Below are positions 11,586 to 22,351 of a DNA stretch of 64,000 nt, piece by piece (positions within the stretch are counted from its first letter, which is position 1; the number at the start of each line of letters is the position of its first letter). The notes under the pieces were generated by a model. It was not told the origin of the DNA. It saw only the letters and a list, made by a program, of their open reading frames with translations, and did no database searches. Source of the stretch: Carya illinoinensis (taxonomy: Eukaryota > Streptophyta > Magnoliopsida > Fagales > Juglandaceae). A program made the translations under genes and the position numbers. Location of the stretch: positions 6,051,501-6,115,500 of the forward strand of contig NC_056757.1 of the NCBI RefSeq assembly GCF_018687715.1. The letters are read 5' to 3'.

Positions 11586-12805
11586 AACTGCATCTCCCGA
11601 TTGCAAAAAGTATTTCTCTTAAAGGCAATGCTTATGCAAGCATAGTTGGCCACTGGGAATTATATTAATTTTAGTAAGAAAATGAAGTGAAACTGGGTAT
11701 TGGGACGTGAGGGTGGGCGGTGAAAATTGTTGAGAAGTATAGTAAATAATAGTAGAAAAGTAATAATAGAATATTAAATAATAGTAAAAAGTAATAAAAA
11801 ATAATTAAAAAATAATAAATTAATAAATAATAATAAAATATTAAAAAAATATCTGGGATATTCTTGGTATACAGACAGGATATATCAATCTTGGATTCCA
11901 AGTATAGAAAGTGACGGCCTCACGACATGTCAACATACAATTAAAAGCAGAACTAATATCTGGCAAATCAGGCTTTCCACTTTAATTCTGTCAAGTCTCA
12001 CAAATAAGAGTCATGCTAGGCTACCTACCGGCCAACAATGACGGATGTGCCGTCTAACGCAATTTGTAGTTTTATATTTTATTTTTATTTTTTTTCTTTT
12101 CATATTTTTTAATATTTTTAAATATTTTTAAAAAATAAAAAATTATATTAATATATTAAAATCTACTTCTTTAATTATTAAGTAAAACAAAATTAATTTT
12201 TTTTTTCTTTTTAAGAAGCGGTCATTTGCAAGCGACATAGTAGATTTATCCCACAATTAATGTTGTCTACCTTAATTGTCATATCCTACAAATCATTCCG
12301 GCCATCTTAACTGTGAAGGTTCTCACGAACCAATTTAATTGGAATATATCTTTCCTCGTTCATCACTATAATATTTTATATTTCATCACCACTCCCGATT
12401 TTTTTTATTATAAGTTCTGTTTAGATCTTACTCACTCTAAATGTCCATAGCACCTCGTTAGTTTCCTCGACTTCTGTTTGAGTTGACGTTCGGGCAAAAA
12501 TCAATCCGTGAGTTCTTTTGATAGACACTCGACACACTGTTCAAGCGAATCACTAACTCTTGTATTCGCTCGAGTACCACTCATGTCGAGAAGAAGAGAA
12601 ATTGAGGGAGAAAGAGAGACAAAAAGAATTGAAGGTCCCTATGAAACTCTTTATAAGTATGAATATGTACTACGTGAAAAAATAAAAATTAGCAACCAAT
12701 AATTAAAATTTAGGAAAAATATTTTATGGAACTAATATTTCTTCATTACTATTATCTATTTACATATAATGACATAACTTATCACATGATTTACAATATA
12801 TGATT
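11586..12805. other. AT-rich spacer
   Basis: No coding or RNA feature is supported. It includes poly-A/T runs at 11700-11860 and 12060-12220, and an open frame at 12508-12702 with no known features. Confidence 0.4.
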
Positions 12806-13029
12806 TATAAAAAAATATTATAAAGTTAAAATATTATTATTTTAATATTATTTTTATTTTAAAATTTGAGAAAATGAATTGTTTTTTATTTTTTATTTAA
12901 AAATTTTAAAAAAAATGTAATGATTAATTTAAAAAAATTATAATGATTAGTTTGAAATTGTTCATATTTAAATAATATTTTAAAAAATAAAAATTATTTC
13001 CAAACATGTACTAAAATTGTATATGGCCC
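12806..13029 (+). repeat. left arm of a long inverted repeat
   Basis: About 220 bases that recur in reverse complement at 14958-15191, with scattered substitutions and small gaps. The shared inner word is CCAAACATGTACTAAAATTG. Confidence 0.75.
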
Positions 13030-14012
13030 GCTAGGCCTGTGCATATGACCCGGCAAACCGAGTGACCCGAATCAAATCGACCCGATAGATGATGGGTTAT
13101 AAATCATCGGCTCACCGATCCGACAAAACAGACGGGTTAGATTTTATCGTTCAACCGACCGGCAACCTTCAATTTTCTCAAACCGGAGCCTCCAAGTATG
13201 TGGAGCTCAACCAGGATGCGATTTCCTTTACCTAAGACTCAACCGAATCAGGAAACGGGTTTGTTTCAAAACCAAAAAAGGTGAACAAAAACCAAACCAA
13301 AATACAATGAACGGCGAGTACTCCAGCCAAAATACAACGATCTCAGCCCAAGAAGAGCCACTAACAGACCGAGCTTCGACGGTCAAAATCCATAATTCTG
13401 ATATGCTGCAAAACCAGAGAAACCAACCCCCATGAACAAAAACATGAAAAAATTCAAGAAAAATTTGGATCGATCAAAGCCCATTAAACAAAGGGGTTTG
13501 AAGATAGCCAAAAAGGGACTTCGTTTTTTATCAGAAGAAAGATATTCTGGTCTCCTTGCTCTCTCTCTCTCTAGCATGCTCTGGTTTTCCAGCCGAGAGG
13601 CTTACAGATCTAGACGTCGCTGTTTTAAAGAGTGTTTTGGGGAGACTCGGCTGCTGCCACCGCCGCTGCTGCTGGGTTTTGTAGTGTGTCGTCTTCTTAT
13701 TGAACAGTTGATGCTCGGCAGGTCGAGGCTAGGCGCTGCCTCACCTTCTCAGCTCGGGATCTTCTATTTCGCCAAGACCACTTCTCTCCCTTCCTCTCTC
13801 TATGAATATGTTTTTGTTGCTGCCATCTATTTGTGAGTTTTCGTTTCTGACCGCATGGAAAACGACGTTGTTTTTGAAGTTGGGTCATACGGGTTCGACC
13901 CGGTTTGATTTTGTTCGAATCAAGTTAGTTTGGATTAGCATCTAAAATTGTGGTCATACGGGTCGGGTCGGTTACAAAACCGGCTTTACCAGGCCGGGTT
14001 GTGGGCCACTGC
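13030..14012. other. ACCCG/CGGGT-rich transposon-like segment inside the inverted repeat
   Basis: The left end (13030-13160) is rich in GACCCG and CCGACC words, and the right end (13880-14012) in CGGGTCGGGTCGG and GGCCGGG words, roughly in inverted orientation. This is typical of a widespread class of non-autonomous plant DNA transposons. The open frame 13432-13836 in the middle contains low-complexity Leu/Ser/Arg and no domain, so it is not called a gene. Confidence 0.4.
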
Positions 14013-14039
14013 TGCAGTTATATTTTAGTTGTTCTGCCA

Positions 14040-14357
14040 TCGCCTTTTTTTTTTTTATATATATATATACATATATAATTTTTTTATGGAGCATGGAAAG
14101 GTTATGTCATTGCTTTAGTTGTTCTTTAATTACACGCTTTGTTAAAGTCTCAGCCCCATTGGAATAATTCTTTAACAAAGTGCGTACGACTTTTCAAAAG
14201 TAAAATTATTCTCTGAGACTAACAAAGTGTGTACGACTTTTTAAAAATAAAAAGGACTGCACCAGCAGAAAGCAATTAAATAACAACTACGGTCTACGGC
14301 AATGACATAACCTTTCCATGCTCCATAAAAAAAATAATAAAAAAAAAGCGATGACAT
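14040..14357. mobile_element. hairpin MITE
   Basis: An inverted pair of about 34 bases (14079-14113 with 14299-14332, core GGAGCATGGAAAGGTTATGT) is extended outward by T-runs and by CCATCGC/GCGATG ends. The whole could fold into a near-complete hairpin. Inside are two copies of an AACAAAGTG-GTACGACTTTT motif (about 14173 and 14221). No certain target duplication was found. Confidence 0.6.
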
Positions 14358-14957
14358 AGCATCCTAGTAAATTAACCAAAGTCATATTACATTTTTAACC
14401 AATATAAGATAAATTTTAATTTTTAACTATTCCATTCACATAAATCACATATTAAAATAATTATTTTTTATTTTATAATAATAAAATAATATAAGATAAA
14501 TTTCATTTTGACTATTTACATCAAATCTTCATATTGAATTATCTATTTATTTATTATATAGTAATAAATAATTAATAATTAAAAAAATATTTAATATTTT
14601 TAACTATATATTATTTTATTTTATTTTATCACTTTTTATCATTTTATAATTTATTTTATTTGAGTTGAATGCAGTGAATTTTCTATGGAAACCATGGTTG
14701 GAGTTGAGTGGAATGATAAAGGGAAGGATGAAAAGATAGAAATAATGGATAAAATAAACATTTTATGAAGCTACAGTAGCAAGCAAATTTGAAAATAGTT
14801 TTGGTGTTTACTGAAGCTAAAGTCCAAATATTTGGATTTTGATTAATCCATTGTGATAGTATTTTGATGTCTAATAGCTAAATAAGGGATGGATTTAGCA
14901 TTTGGCTAATCCATTGAGAATGCTTTAACAACTAAAAGTAATTGTAGCAGTGGGTTG

Positions 14958-15191
14958 AGGGCCATAAACAATTTTAGTACATGTTTGGAAATAATTTTTA
15001 TTTTTTATTTTTTAAAATATTATATAAATACAAATAATTTCAAACTAATCATTATAATTTTTTTAAACTAATCATCACAACATTTTTAAATTTTCGAATA
15101 AAAAATAAAAAACAATTCATTTTCTCAAATTTCAAAACAAAAATAATAGTAAAACAATAATATTTTTACTTTATAATATTTTTTATTCAAC
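14958..15191 (-). repeat. right arm of the long inverted repeat
   Basis: Reverse complement of 12806-13029. Together the arms enclose 1.9 kb that holds the CCCG-rich segment and the hairpin MITE. The far ends fade into A/T runs, so exact termini and target duplication could not be fixed. Confidence 0.75.
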
Positions 15192-15655
15192 TTTTTTTTT
15201 TGCTCATTGTCTAAAAACCCCATAAATATTTATATGTTAGCCCCCACATTTTTTTTTTAGCCCCCATATGACAATTCATAATATATATAGCAAACCTTCA
15301 ACAATTTCAATTTGTTTGAAAGGGAGAGATAATATATATTCTTAACAAGGAGTGCTACAACAATATATAGATTACACAAAAGTAATCTAAAAAATTAATG
15401 TGATTTCACCTGATCCGTCATATTTACTTTTACAATAAAAGTAAATTTATAATCTGACAAGCCTCATAAAATTATGTTAGTTTGTTAAATTACTTTTATA
15501 TAATCGATTTGTTGTTAGAGTTTTTCCCATTATCAAACACTAACTGTTTGAAAGAAAGAGATAATATCTATTGTTAAGTATTAATTTGTGAAAGAAGTGT
15601 TATAATTCTGTAAGAAGTACTAATCTTGTAAAACTATACTCCAAAATGATAACTT

Positions 15656-15967
15656 TGTTGTAAATACATACATTTGGTAGGTAATTATGTTGTAAATATT
15701 ATTGTACATGTAAATTGGTTGTTGTGCATGTGAGAGTTTATTGTGCTTGTGACTTAATTGTTGTGCATGTGAATTGGTTGGCACAATAAACCACTATGGA
15801 AGTTTCCTATAAAAGGAAGCCTTGAGGATAATTTATAATACCCAAGAATAGAAGAGTAGTGAACGATATTAAACTTTTGAAGAGTTAAGTATATTGCAAT
15901 CTCTCAATCTTCATAGTTCTCTTTTCTAATATTTCATTTATTTGCTACTTCTTTTTAGTTTATAACA
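15656..15967 (+). mobile_element. solo LTR in the DC1 locus 1 promoter
   Basis: A 312-base segment is absent from the matching flank of DC1 locus 2. It starts TGTTGTAAATAC, ends TTTATAACA and is bordered by perfect 5-base duplications, AACTT at 15651-15655 and 15968-15972. It holds a TATA box in the same direction as the gene. TG...CA ends, size, duplication and TATA position all fit a solo LTR left by recombination between two LTRs. Confidence 0.82.
15807..15816 (+). promoter_or_regulatory. TATA box inside the solo LTR
   Basis: CCTATAAAAGG about 150 bases into the LTR and about 420 bases before the first in-frame ATG of DC1 locus 1. It is the best TATA candidate seen upstream of that gene. 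Three short upstream ORFs (ATGs near 16077, 16090 and 16159) would precede the coding start. Confidence 0.55.
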
Positions 15968-16236
15968 AACTTTTTAAGTAATAATTCGCTTTTTAAGAAG
16001 TAACATAACACTGTACTCCAAAAAGATAAGGTCAAGAGGGAAAAGGAGTGGTTGGCGAATAACTAGTAAATTTCTCATGATTTAACACAATGCTCCAAAA
16101 TAATAATTAAGGTCGAGAGGAAGATCAGGGGTTGATTAATTGGCAAATAATTAAGAAATTTCTCACATGTGCTGCTTGTAGCCATTATTCCAATAGCTTG
16201 AAGTACGCTTGCCGCAAGTACTGGTTCGACCGAGCG

Positions 16237-19200
16237 ATGGACTTCTGGCTTGATGTTAAATGTGCTAATTTTCTAGAGTCTGCGATAGAAAAGACGGAGG
16301 AGCAATTTAGGACTCATTTTGGCCACCAGCATCCATTGGAGCTTCTCGACAACCTGCCTACCGATCCTATTTTCTGCTGCGTATGTGGAAAATACCCCTC
16401 GGATCCAACCTACGGTTGTCTCGAATGTCATTTTTTTGTCCATCGATCGTGTTTTGAACGGAGCTGGCCGGAGGAGATACAACATTTCTATCATCCCTGT
16501 CTTCTCACCCTTTCTGAAAATTGTATACCGAACACATTTTGCAGAGCTTGTAGACTACTCTTGCCTCAAGGGACCGCCTTCTATGGCTGCAAACGGTGCA
16601 ATTTTGTGATGGATGTTGGTTGCACTTTTTTGGCCTCTACTGAATATGCAGGTAATCAAGAACAGGTTGGTCATTTCCTCCATGGACATCCATTGTCACT
16701 CTCCAAGATCGAGGAAAGTAACCAAATTGATTGCTACTTATGTGAGAAACCCTGCAATGGTACTGCCTATGGTTGTGGCAAAAGTGGCTGTGAGGATGTT
16801 TACTTTCACAAATCATGCGTTGATGAAACGCAGCAAGAGATCTTAAGTATCCGTCACACTCAACACCCTCTCACCTTGCTTGATCATCATTTAACACCGT
16901 CACGATGCAATTCCTGTCACGGGTTTATTGAACGGTTCACTCACTTCTATCAGTGCGCCATATGCAACTTCAACTTGCACTGGAAATGTAATGTAAAGGC
17001 TGCCACAGAATACGAGGGTCACAATCACCCTCTAATATTATGGGAGAATATAGATAATTACTATGGTCTTAAATGTGATAAATTTCAAATTACGACTACA
17101 ATAAAAGAGACGGAGGAGCAATTTAGGACTCATTTTGGCCACTATTATCCATTGGTGCTTCTCGACATCCTGCCTACCGATCCTATTTTCTGCTGCGTAT
17201 GTGGAAAGTACCCCTCGGATCCAACCTACGGTTGTCTCCAATGTCATTTTTTTATCCATGGATCGTGTTTTGAACGGAGCTGGCCGAAGGAGATACAACA
17301 TTTCTATCATCCCTGTCTTCTCACCCTTTATAAAGATTGTATGCCGACGATTCGTTGCGGAGCTTGTAGACGACACTTGCCTCTAGGGGCCGCCATCTAT
17401 GGCTGCAAACCGTGCAAATTTTTTATGGATGTTGGTTGCACTTTTTTGGCCTCTACCGAATATGCAGGTAATCAAGAACAGATTGGTCATTTCGTCCATG
17501 GACATCCATTATCACTCTCCAAGATCGAGGAAAGTAACCAAATTGATTGCTACTTATGTAAAAAACCCTGCAATGGTACTACCTATGGTTGTGGCAGAAG
17601 TAGCTGTAAGGATGTTTACTTTCACGAATCATGCCTTGATGAAACGCGGCAAAAGATCTACAATATCCATCACCCTCAACACCCTCTCACCTTGCTTGAC
17701 CATCATATAATATCGTCACGATGCAATTCCTGTCGCGAGTTTATTAAAGACTTCACTCATGTCTATGGGTGCGACAAGTGCGACTTCAACTTGCACTGGA
17801 AATGCAATGTAAAGGCTGCCATAGAATACGAGGGTCACAATCACCGTCTACAATTCGGGACCAATATAGGTAACTATAGTGTTCTGTGCAGGGCTTGCAG
17901 TTCCACCATTGAATGCAAATCACATGTCATCAGATGTCTCTCTTGTAAAGATTTCAATCTTCATCTTGAATGCGGTCCATTACCATATAGAATTAAAGAT
18001 AAATGTCACATAGATTCTCTCACTCTCACGAACTCTCTTGGTGAACATGAAGATGAGACAGACGATGAATTCTACTGTGATGCTTGTGAGAACAAAAGAG
18101 ATCCACGATTGCCCACTTACCAGTGCCAAGAATGTCAATATGTGGCTGAGTTAAAATGCGTCATATCTGAGGTAAGACTTTGATCCGATTTGTATTGCTT
18201 TACTCTGTTTCGACTAGGACTAAAATGAGTCGGACGTCATGATCTTGTGTAAAGAATTTGTTTTATTTTACGTATTATTATTATTTTAATTTTTTTTATA
18301 GCACATCATGTGTAGGAGTTGATTTTGGAAAAATTTGCTTGTAAAAACTAATATTAAATCATATTCAAGTGTCAAGGTTAAACAACTATTTTACAACTCA
18401 AATTACAACTTCATATCGAAAAATTATATATATTTTTTACTTTAATTAAAAAAATATATCAAATTAGCAGCTCAAAACACATGAATTTTTTTTAATACCT
18501 AGTTTTAAATTCTCAAATATTTCTCAAACTGACAATGGTTTCTTGAATAAATTAAGGTTTAGGCTAATTAAATGGATGTATTTGGAAATATCGCTTCAAA
18601 AATTGTATTGAGTTAGCTAGTTAATAATGTGATTAAAATGTTTCGAAAATGGCAGTGTTATTGATCTCTTATTATTTGTTTAAAGCTTCATAAAATTACT
18701 TGAAGTGAGCTATGAATTTAGTCATTGATTAAAGGTGACATTTCTTTAGTTTAGTTCATCTTTCTTTTCTGTTTTTTGGCGGAGTTTGGGAATGGCAATT
18801 TAAGGTTGGTTTCCGTACGCATATGGAACATTGATCAGTTCATTTGGGAATGGTAGGGTTCAAGTACGTAATAGATGAATAGACCAGCAAATGAGCATTA
18901 TTTTTATAGTTGGTTTGTACCCTTAAATTAATATTGATGATTTGTAGGTAATATCAACTTTAGCGGGAGAGTATGGAGATGCAGAGCTGAGAAGTCCTCT
19001 TGGACAATTAGGTAGGGTACTACTGATTAATCCCAAAGATGCAAAACATATGATTCAAAATAAAGAAGACCAACTACTCCAGCCATTGCCAGCTTCAAGA
19101 AGTTTAAGTGATATTTTAGATTCGCTGAGTGAAGCTGAGAAAAAGGAATTATTGTCTAGTGGTTTACAGATCAGAGGAAGTGAAATAGTTACTGGTAATC

Positions 19201-19829
19201 CTTTTGACGACGAGAAAATTTTACAATTTTCTGACGAGTCATACTCACATTTTATGAAATTTCTTCATCATGGCGAAAGCTTTTATGAAGAATTTCAACT
19301 CGATGGGAATATTCACAAGTACTATTCCTTCAAGTTGGATTTGGACGACAAGGTTGTATATGTTGGAGATCATATGGTTACTCGGAAGTATGCCTCTATC
19401 ATCAGGAGCTTGCTTTCTAAGCATGGAGATGTTAGTGTTGGGTCCAGTACCTCAAGTCCAGAACTCAAAATGTGTTTCTTTCACGTACTATGTGAGTGTA
19501 TATATAGCATGAGCAACACAAGTGTTGTGGAAATTACCGATGATAAGCTTGTTAAGTGGTGGAGAAGCTTGATAATCTTGCAGTCTGCAGGATTTAGAAT
19601 TGAATTTGCCTTTGATCGTTTGAAGAGAGTCGCACATGCTCACTTTGGTGCTTATGTCAGAAAGCTAGTCGACAAAACTCGTCAGGAACTCGACCGAGAT
19701 ATTGAGGCACTCACCGAGAAACGCAAGCGCATAATAGTTGCAGAATCTGCAAAATCCAGCTTAGTAGTGGAATGCTTGAGAGAAGCTGAAGTATTGAAGC
19801 AGAGCAAAGCGGGTAGTAGACTGTTATAA
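16237..19829 (+). CDS. DC1 (divergent C1) cysteine/histidine-rich protein, 5'-truncated, two exons
   Basis: Exon 1 runs to 18171 and exon 2 is 18948-19829, giving about 938 residues from the first in-frame ATG. DC1 proteins are plant-specific zinc-binding proteins linked to stress, hormone and defence signalling; the ligand here is unknown. Exon 1 encodes about ten DC1-like modules of the form HxHPL, CxxC, YxCxxCxFxLHxxC, plus one partial module before the ATG. Modules 1-4 are repeated as 5-8 by an 816-base tandem duplication, and two more follow. Exon 2 encodes a non-cysteine region rich in helix formers (SLSEAEKKELL, KILQFSDESY, LDRDIEALTEKRKR) that I cannot assign to a named domain. The open frame runs 35 codons upstream of 16237 without an ATG. 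Compared with locus 2, about 0.6 kb including the original start is deleted, so the gene may restart at 16237 or be dead. No internal stop was found in either exon. Confidence 0.75.
16294..17890 (+). repeat. 816-bp intragenic tandem duplication in DC1 locus 1
   Basis: The second copy begins at 17110, exactly 816 bases (272 codons) after the first at 16294, both at the TEEQFRTHFGH word. The two copies differ by scattered, mostly codon-level changes and keep the frame. Each copy carries four DC1 modules. The locus 2 pseudogene shows only one such set. Confidence 0.85.
18172..18947 (+). other. intron of DC1 locus 1
   Basis: A GTAAGA donor follows ...TCTGAG, and a TTTGTAG acceptor precedes GTAATATCAAC. 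The junction is phase 0. The same exon border is found in locus 2, which supports the splice sites. Confidence 0.85.
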
Positions 19830-21099
19830 ACTTCAAATTAGGGTGCTAATTGTCTATTGGCATGCTGGTGTATATGGTCACAACATATATAAATAGGAAG
19901 AGGATGGCTCGTGGAGAAGAAATCATTTTGTTTGATCTGTTCACTCAATTTGTGACCATAACTGTCAGAAGTAAATTCAGTTGTTAAAGGCATGATTCAG
20001 ATTGAAGTCCTTCCAGAGCTGCTACTTGTCTTCAACAATAATTCGAATCTTGTGTAAGAACCATATGTTCTAGTAGTACTATTTATTTCTTTATCAAAAT
20101 GGGCATGCAAGGCATGATGTTGCCATCAACGACTAAATGATCCTTCTTTGCTATGCATTACCTTCTATACGGTATCAGTGAGTAACATTATAATCAGATA
20201 AATTGTGTTAGAAATTATACATAACAATCACACATGCACTAATTTCACAGCTTGTATAAACCAAGTATATATAAGAAACAAATACATACCTCCGATGTGT
20301 GAAGATGAGCTAACCATTTTTCTATTTCTTTGACATTTTGCTAAGAATTATAGCCATTCCAAATTAGCAGAGAAAATGGGGAGAATCAGCGTGAGAAACG
20401 TTACACATCTTTTCCAACTTTTAGAAGCACCGAGTGAGAAAATGTTAATGTTATATTTACCTAGCAAAATGTTCAGAAGCACTTGGTTTCAAGAATTAGC
20501 AATGCTGCTTGACGAGTGCGTGTAGGTGTCAAGCTGCAGGCTTTAGCTTATCCAAAACAGAGTAGTTACGAGAATCGAGCCTTATAAAATGTACATGTAT
20601 TTTAAAGACGTTCTAACTTCTATCTGATATTTAGCTACAGCTGAAATGGTGGATTCCTACAGGATATCCTCTCTTTTCAGCTTTTCCCTTGTTGACATGT
20701 TATGGCAATAGAATCGTCGAACAAGAGTATACATAAATGCAATACGCAATACAGGGAACTCCAATTGCTGAATTGATTCTATAATTTTCTACGGAGCTGG
20801 AAAATCTACATTCTAACACTCCCATTTCTACTACATTAAAGGCTATAAAAGCAGGAAAAGAACATGATAACAAAAATTACATTGGCAGATTACGTAAAGC
20901 AACGAATTTGCCAGAAACAAAACCTCCTAAAGTTTCTCTGAAGAAGTGCACGATCTGATTTAACTATTTACAGAACGAGGGCAATCTAATGAGTTGAGCA
21001 TAATCATTAGGGGCCATGCACTTCCGGCATATTACATTGCAAAATATACAGATATGCAAAGTATTGCTCATGTTGGGATGTTTGAGTCAATCCTGCTGA
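19830..21099. other. 3' flank of DC1 locus 1 and 3' flank of the DP fragment
   Basis: The first 100 bases after the DC1 stop resemble the matching flank of locus 2 (about 39503-39600), probably 3' untranslated sequence. The part before 21100 would be 3' untranslated sequence of the minus-strand DP fragment. No other feature is supported. Confidence 0.4.
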
Positions 21100-21575
21100 T
21101 TAATGCTCATGCTTGACACGTGCTTTTAGTATTCCAGGAAGAGGCGGTGAGGTGGGAGGCCTAACCGCTGTGTTTGACATTGAAGGAAAGGGGATCTGTG
21201 GTTGATACATGCCTGACATGCTAGAACCTTCACCTCCATCTGCAGAGAGATTGTGCGCCATATCATCAATCTGTGGTTTTTCACAAAATTTCATTGCCTT
21301 TAGAACGTAGTTGTCATCATGGAGCTCAAATGGGGTACTGCAGAGAGAACCAAACATGATAAAATAGTTAATAACCAATAAATCCAATAATTTGTTGGGG
21401 AGCCAGGCACAAAGCAAGTGCTTTGGAAGAAGGATTCGCGTAGCACCTATCAATCAATGGGAGCTAAAATTGCAACAAATATAGCACACTCAATGAGCTC
21501 ATTTACCTGTTGAAGTCAAAATGCACCAATTGCATATCCTCTGATATTTCCACCTCGACAGTTGCATGAGGCCAA
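21100..21575 (-). pseudogene. DP transcription factor (E2F partner) 3' exons, fused to Copia
   Basis: Minus-strand exons 21507-21575 and 21100-21337 encode the C-terminal part of a plant DP protein. The first reads PHATVEVEISEDMQLVHFDF and the second continues with TPFELHDDNYVLKAMKF. A proline/serine-rich tail follows and ends at the TAA at 21100-21102. DP proteins dimerise with E2F and bind cell-cycle promoters; this part belongs to the dimerisation and tail region. The intron 21338-21506 keeps GT and AG ends and joins the exons in frame inside a serine codon. Upstream exons with the DNA-binding domain are absent. Instead the first exon is continuous, in the same frame, with Copia integrase. 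A functional DP is impossible from this fragment, but a chimeric transcript is conceivable. Confidence 0.82.
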
Positions 21576-22351
21576 TAAGAGAGTGGTAAGGAAGCATTAT
21601 GAAGCAAGGTAAGACCTGTCTCTATAGGATGACGATGACGCCTTTCGGAAACAACATTTTGTTGTGGGGTATAGGGGGTGGTGGTGTAGTGGCTTATACC
21701 ATGATTGGACAAATAATTTTTTAAATTTAGAAATTCGCCACCATTGTCCGAGTACAAACTTTTGATTTTGGATTTAAACCTTGTTTCAACAAGCATTTTA
21801 AATTGTGGAAAAATGCTAGAAATAAATTGTCCAAGACACTTGTGCCACCCATCTATTGAAGTCCATTCATGTACATAAGAAACCATTTCTGGAATGGAAG
21901 AAGCCACCATTGAGTTTGGAAACATGTAGACGCCATTCTCACACACACCTCTTAGAAGTATTGCCCCCGTGGATCGTTCCTTCATAAGAAAATAAAGGGG
22001 GTGAAATTCAAGAAAAACATCGTTTTGTTTGGTGAAGTGATGGACTGAAATGAGATTCTTGTAAATATTTGGAACACATAATGTATCATGTAAATAAAAA
22101 AATTTTTTAGGCGTGGGTAAGTCTAAAGAACCAATATGTGTAACTGCCAAACCTGTACCATCTCCAAGAATGACTTCGTCAGTGCCATCATACTCAGAGT
22201 GAATGGATAAATTTTGTATATCACCTGTAATATTGTGGGAAGCTGCGGAGTCAATTAACCATTTGTTTTCTTGACCATCAGATGTTCCTGCACAATTAAT
22301 AGTCATTTTAGAAGGTTGTAATTGCGGGCAGGCCGTAGCTGTGTGGCCCAC
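21576..22351 (-). pseudogene. Copia protease-integrase, 3'-truncated
   Basis: The minus-strand frame begins near 22351 with the end of the zinc-knuckle region. It passes the protease motif WLIDSAASHNITGD, the pre-integrase region, and an integrase core with YSDNGGEF (second Asp) and a SERRHRH word holding the catalytic Glu. Between the zinc-binding region and the second Asp there is an internal deletion: the GWHKCLGQF word runs straight into sequence near the second Asp, so the first catalytic Asp and part of the core are missing. The frame ends in SLPLSYW and passes without a stop into DP codons at about 21575. It is inactive as an integrase. Confidence 0.75.

Larger units (their letters stand above)
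15540..16158 (+). repeat. 5' flank of DC1 locus 1, shared with DC1 locus 2
   Basis: Outside the solo LTR at 15656-15967, this block matches 35240-35548 upstream of DC1 locus 2. It includes repeated units of about 75 bases, each with the order CTCCAAAA, GGTC-GAGAGGG, GGTTGGCGAATAA and AATTTCTC; one unit starts near 16014 and the next near 16091. The match stops at about 16158, where locus 1 jumps straight into DC1 coding sequence. Confidence 0.7.

Noticed and set aside
13432..13836. 134-codon open frame
   Set aside because: It lies inside the transposon-like inverted-repeat segment, is Leu/Ser/Arg-rich and has no domain or splice context.
16132..16236. Upstream start for the DC1 gene at 16132
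   Set aside because: That codon is TTG, and the 35 codons before 16237 contain no ATG; plant nuclear genes rarely start at TTG without strong context.
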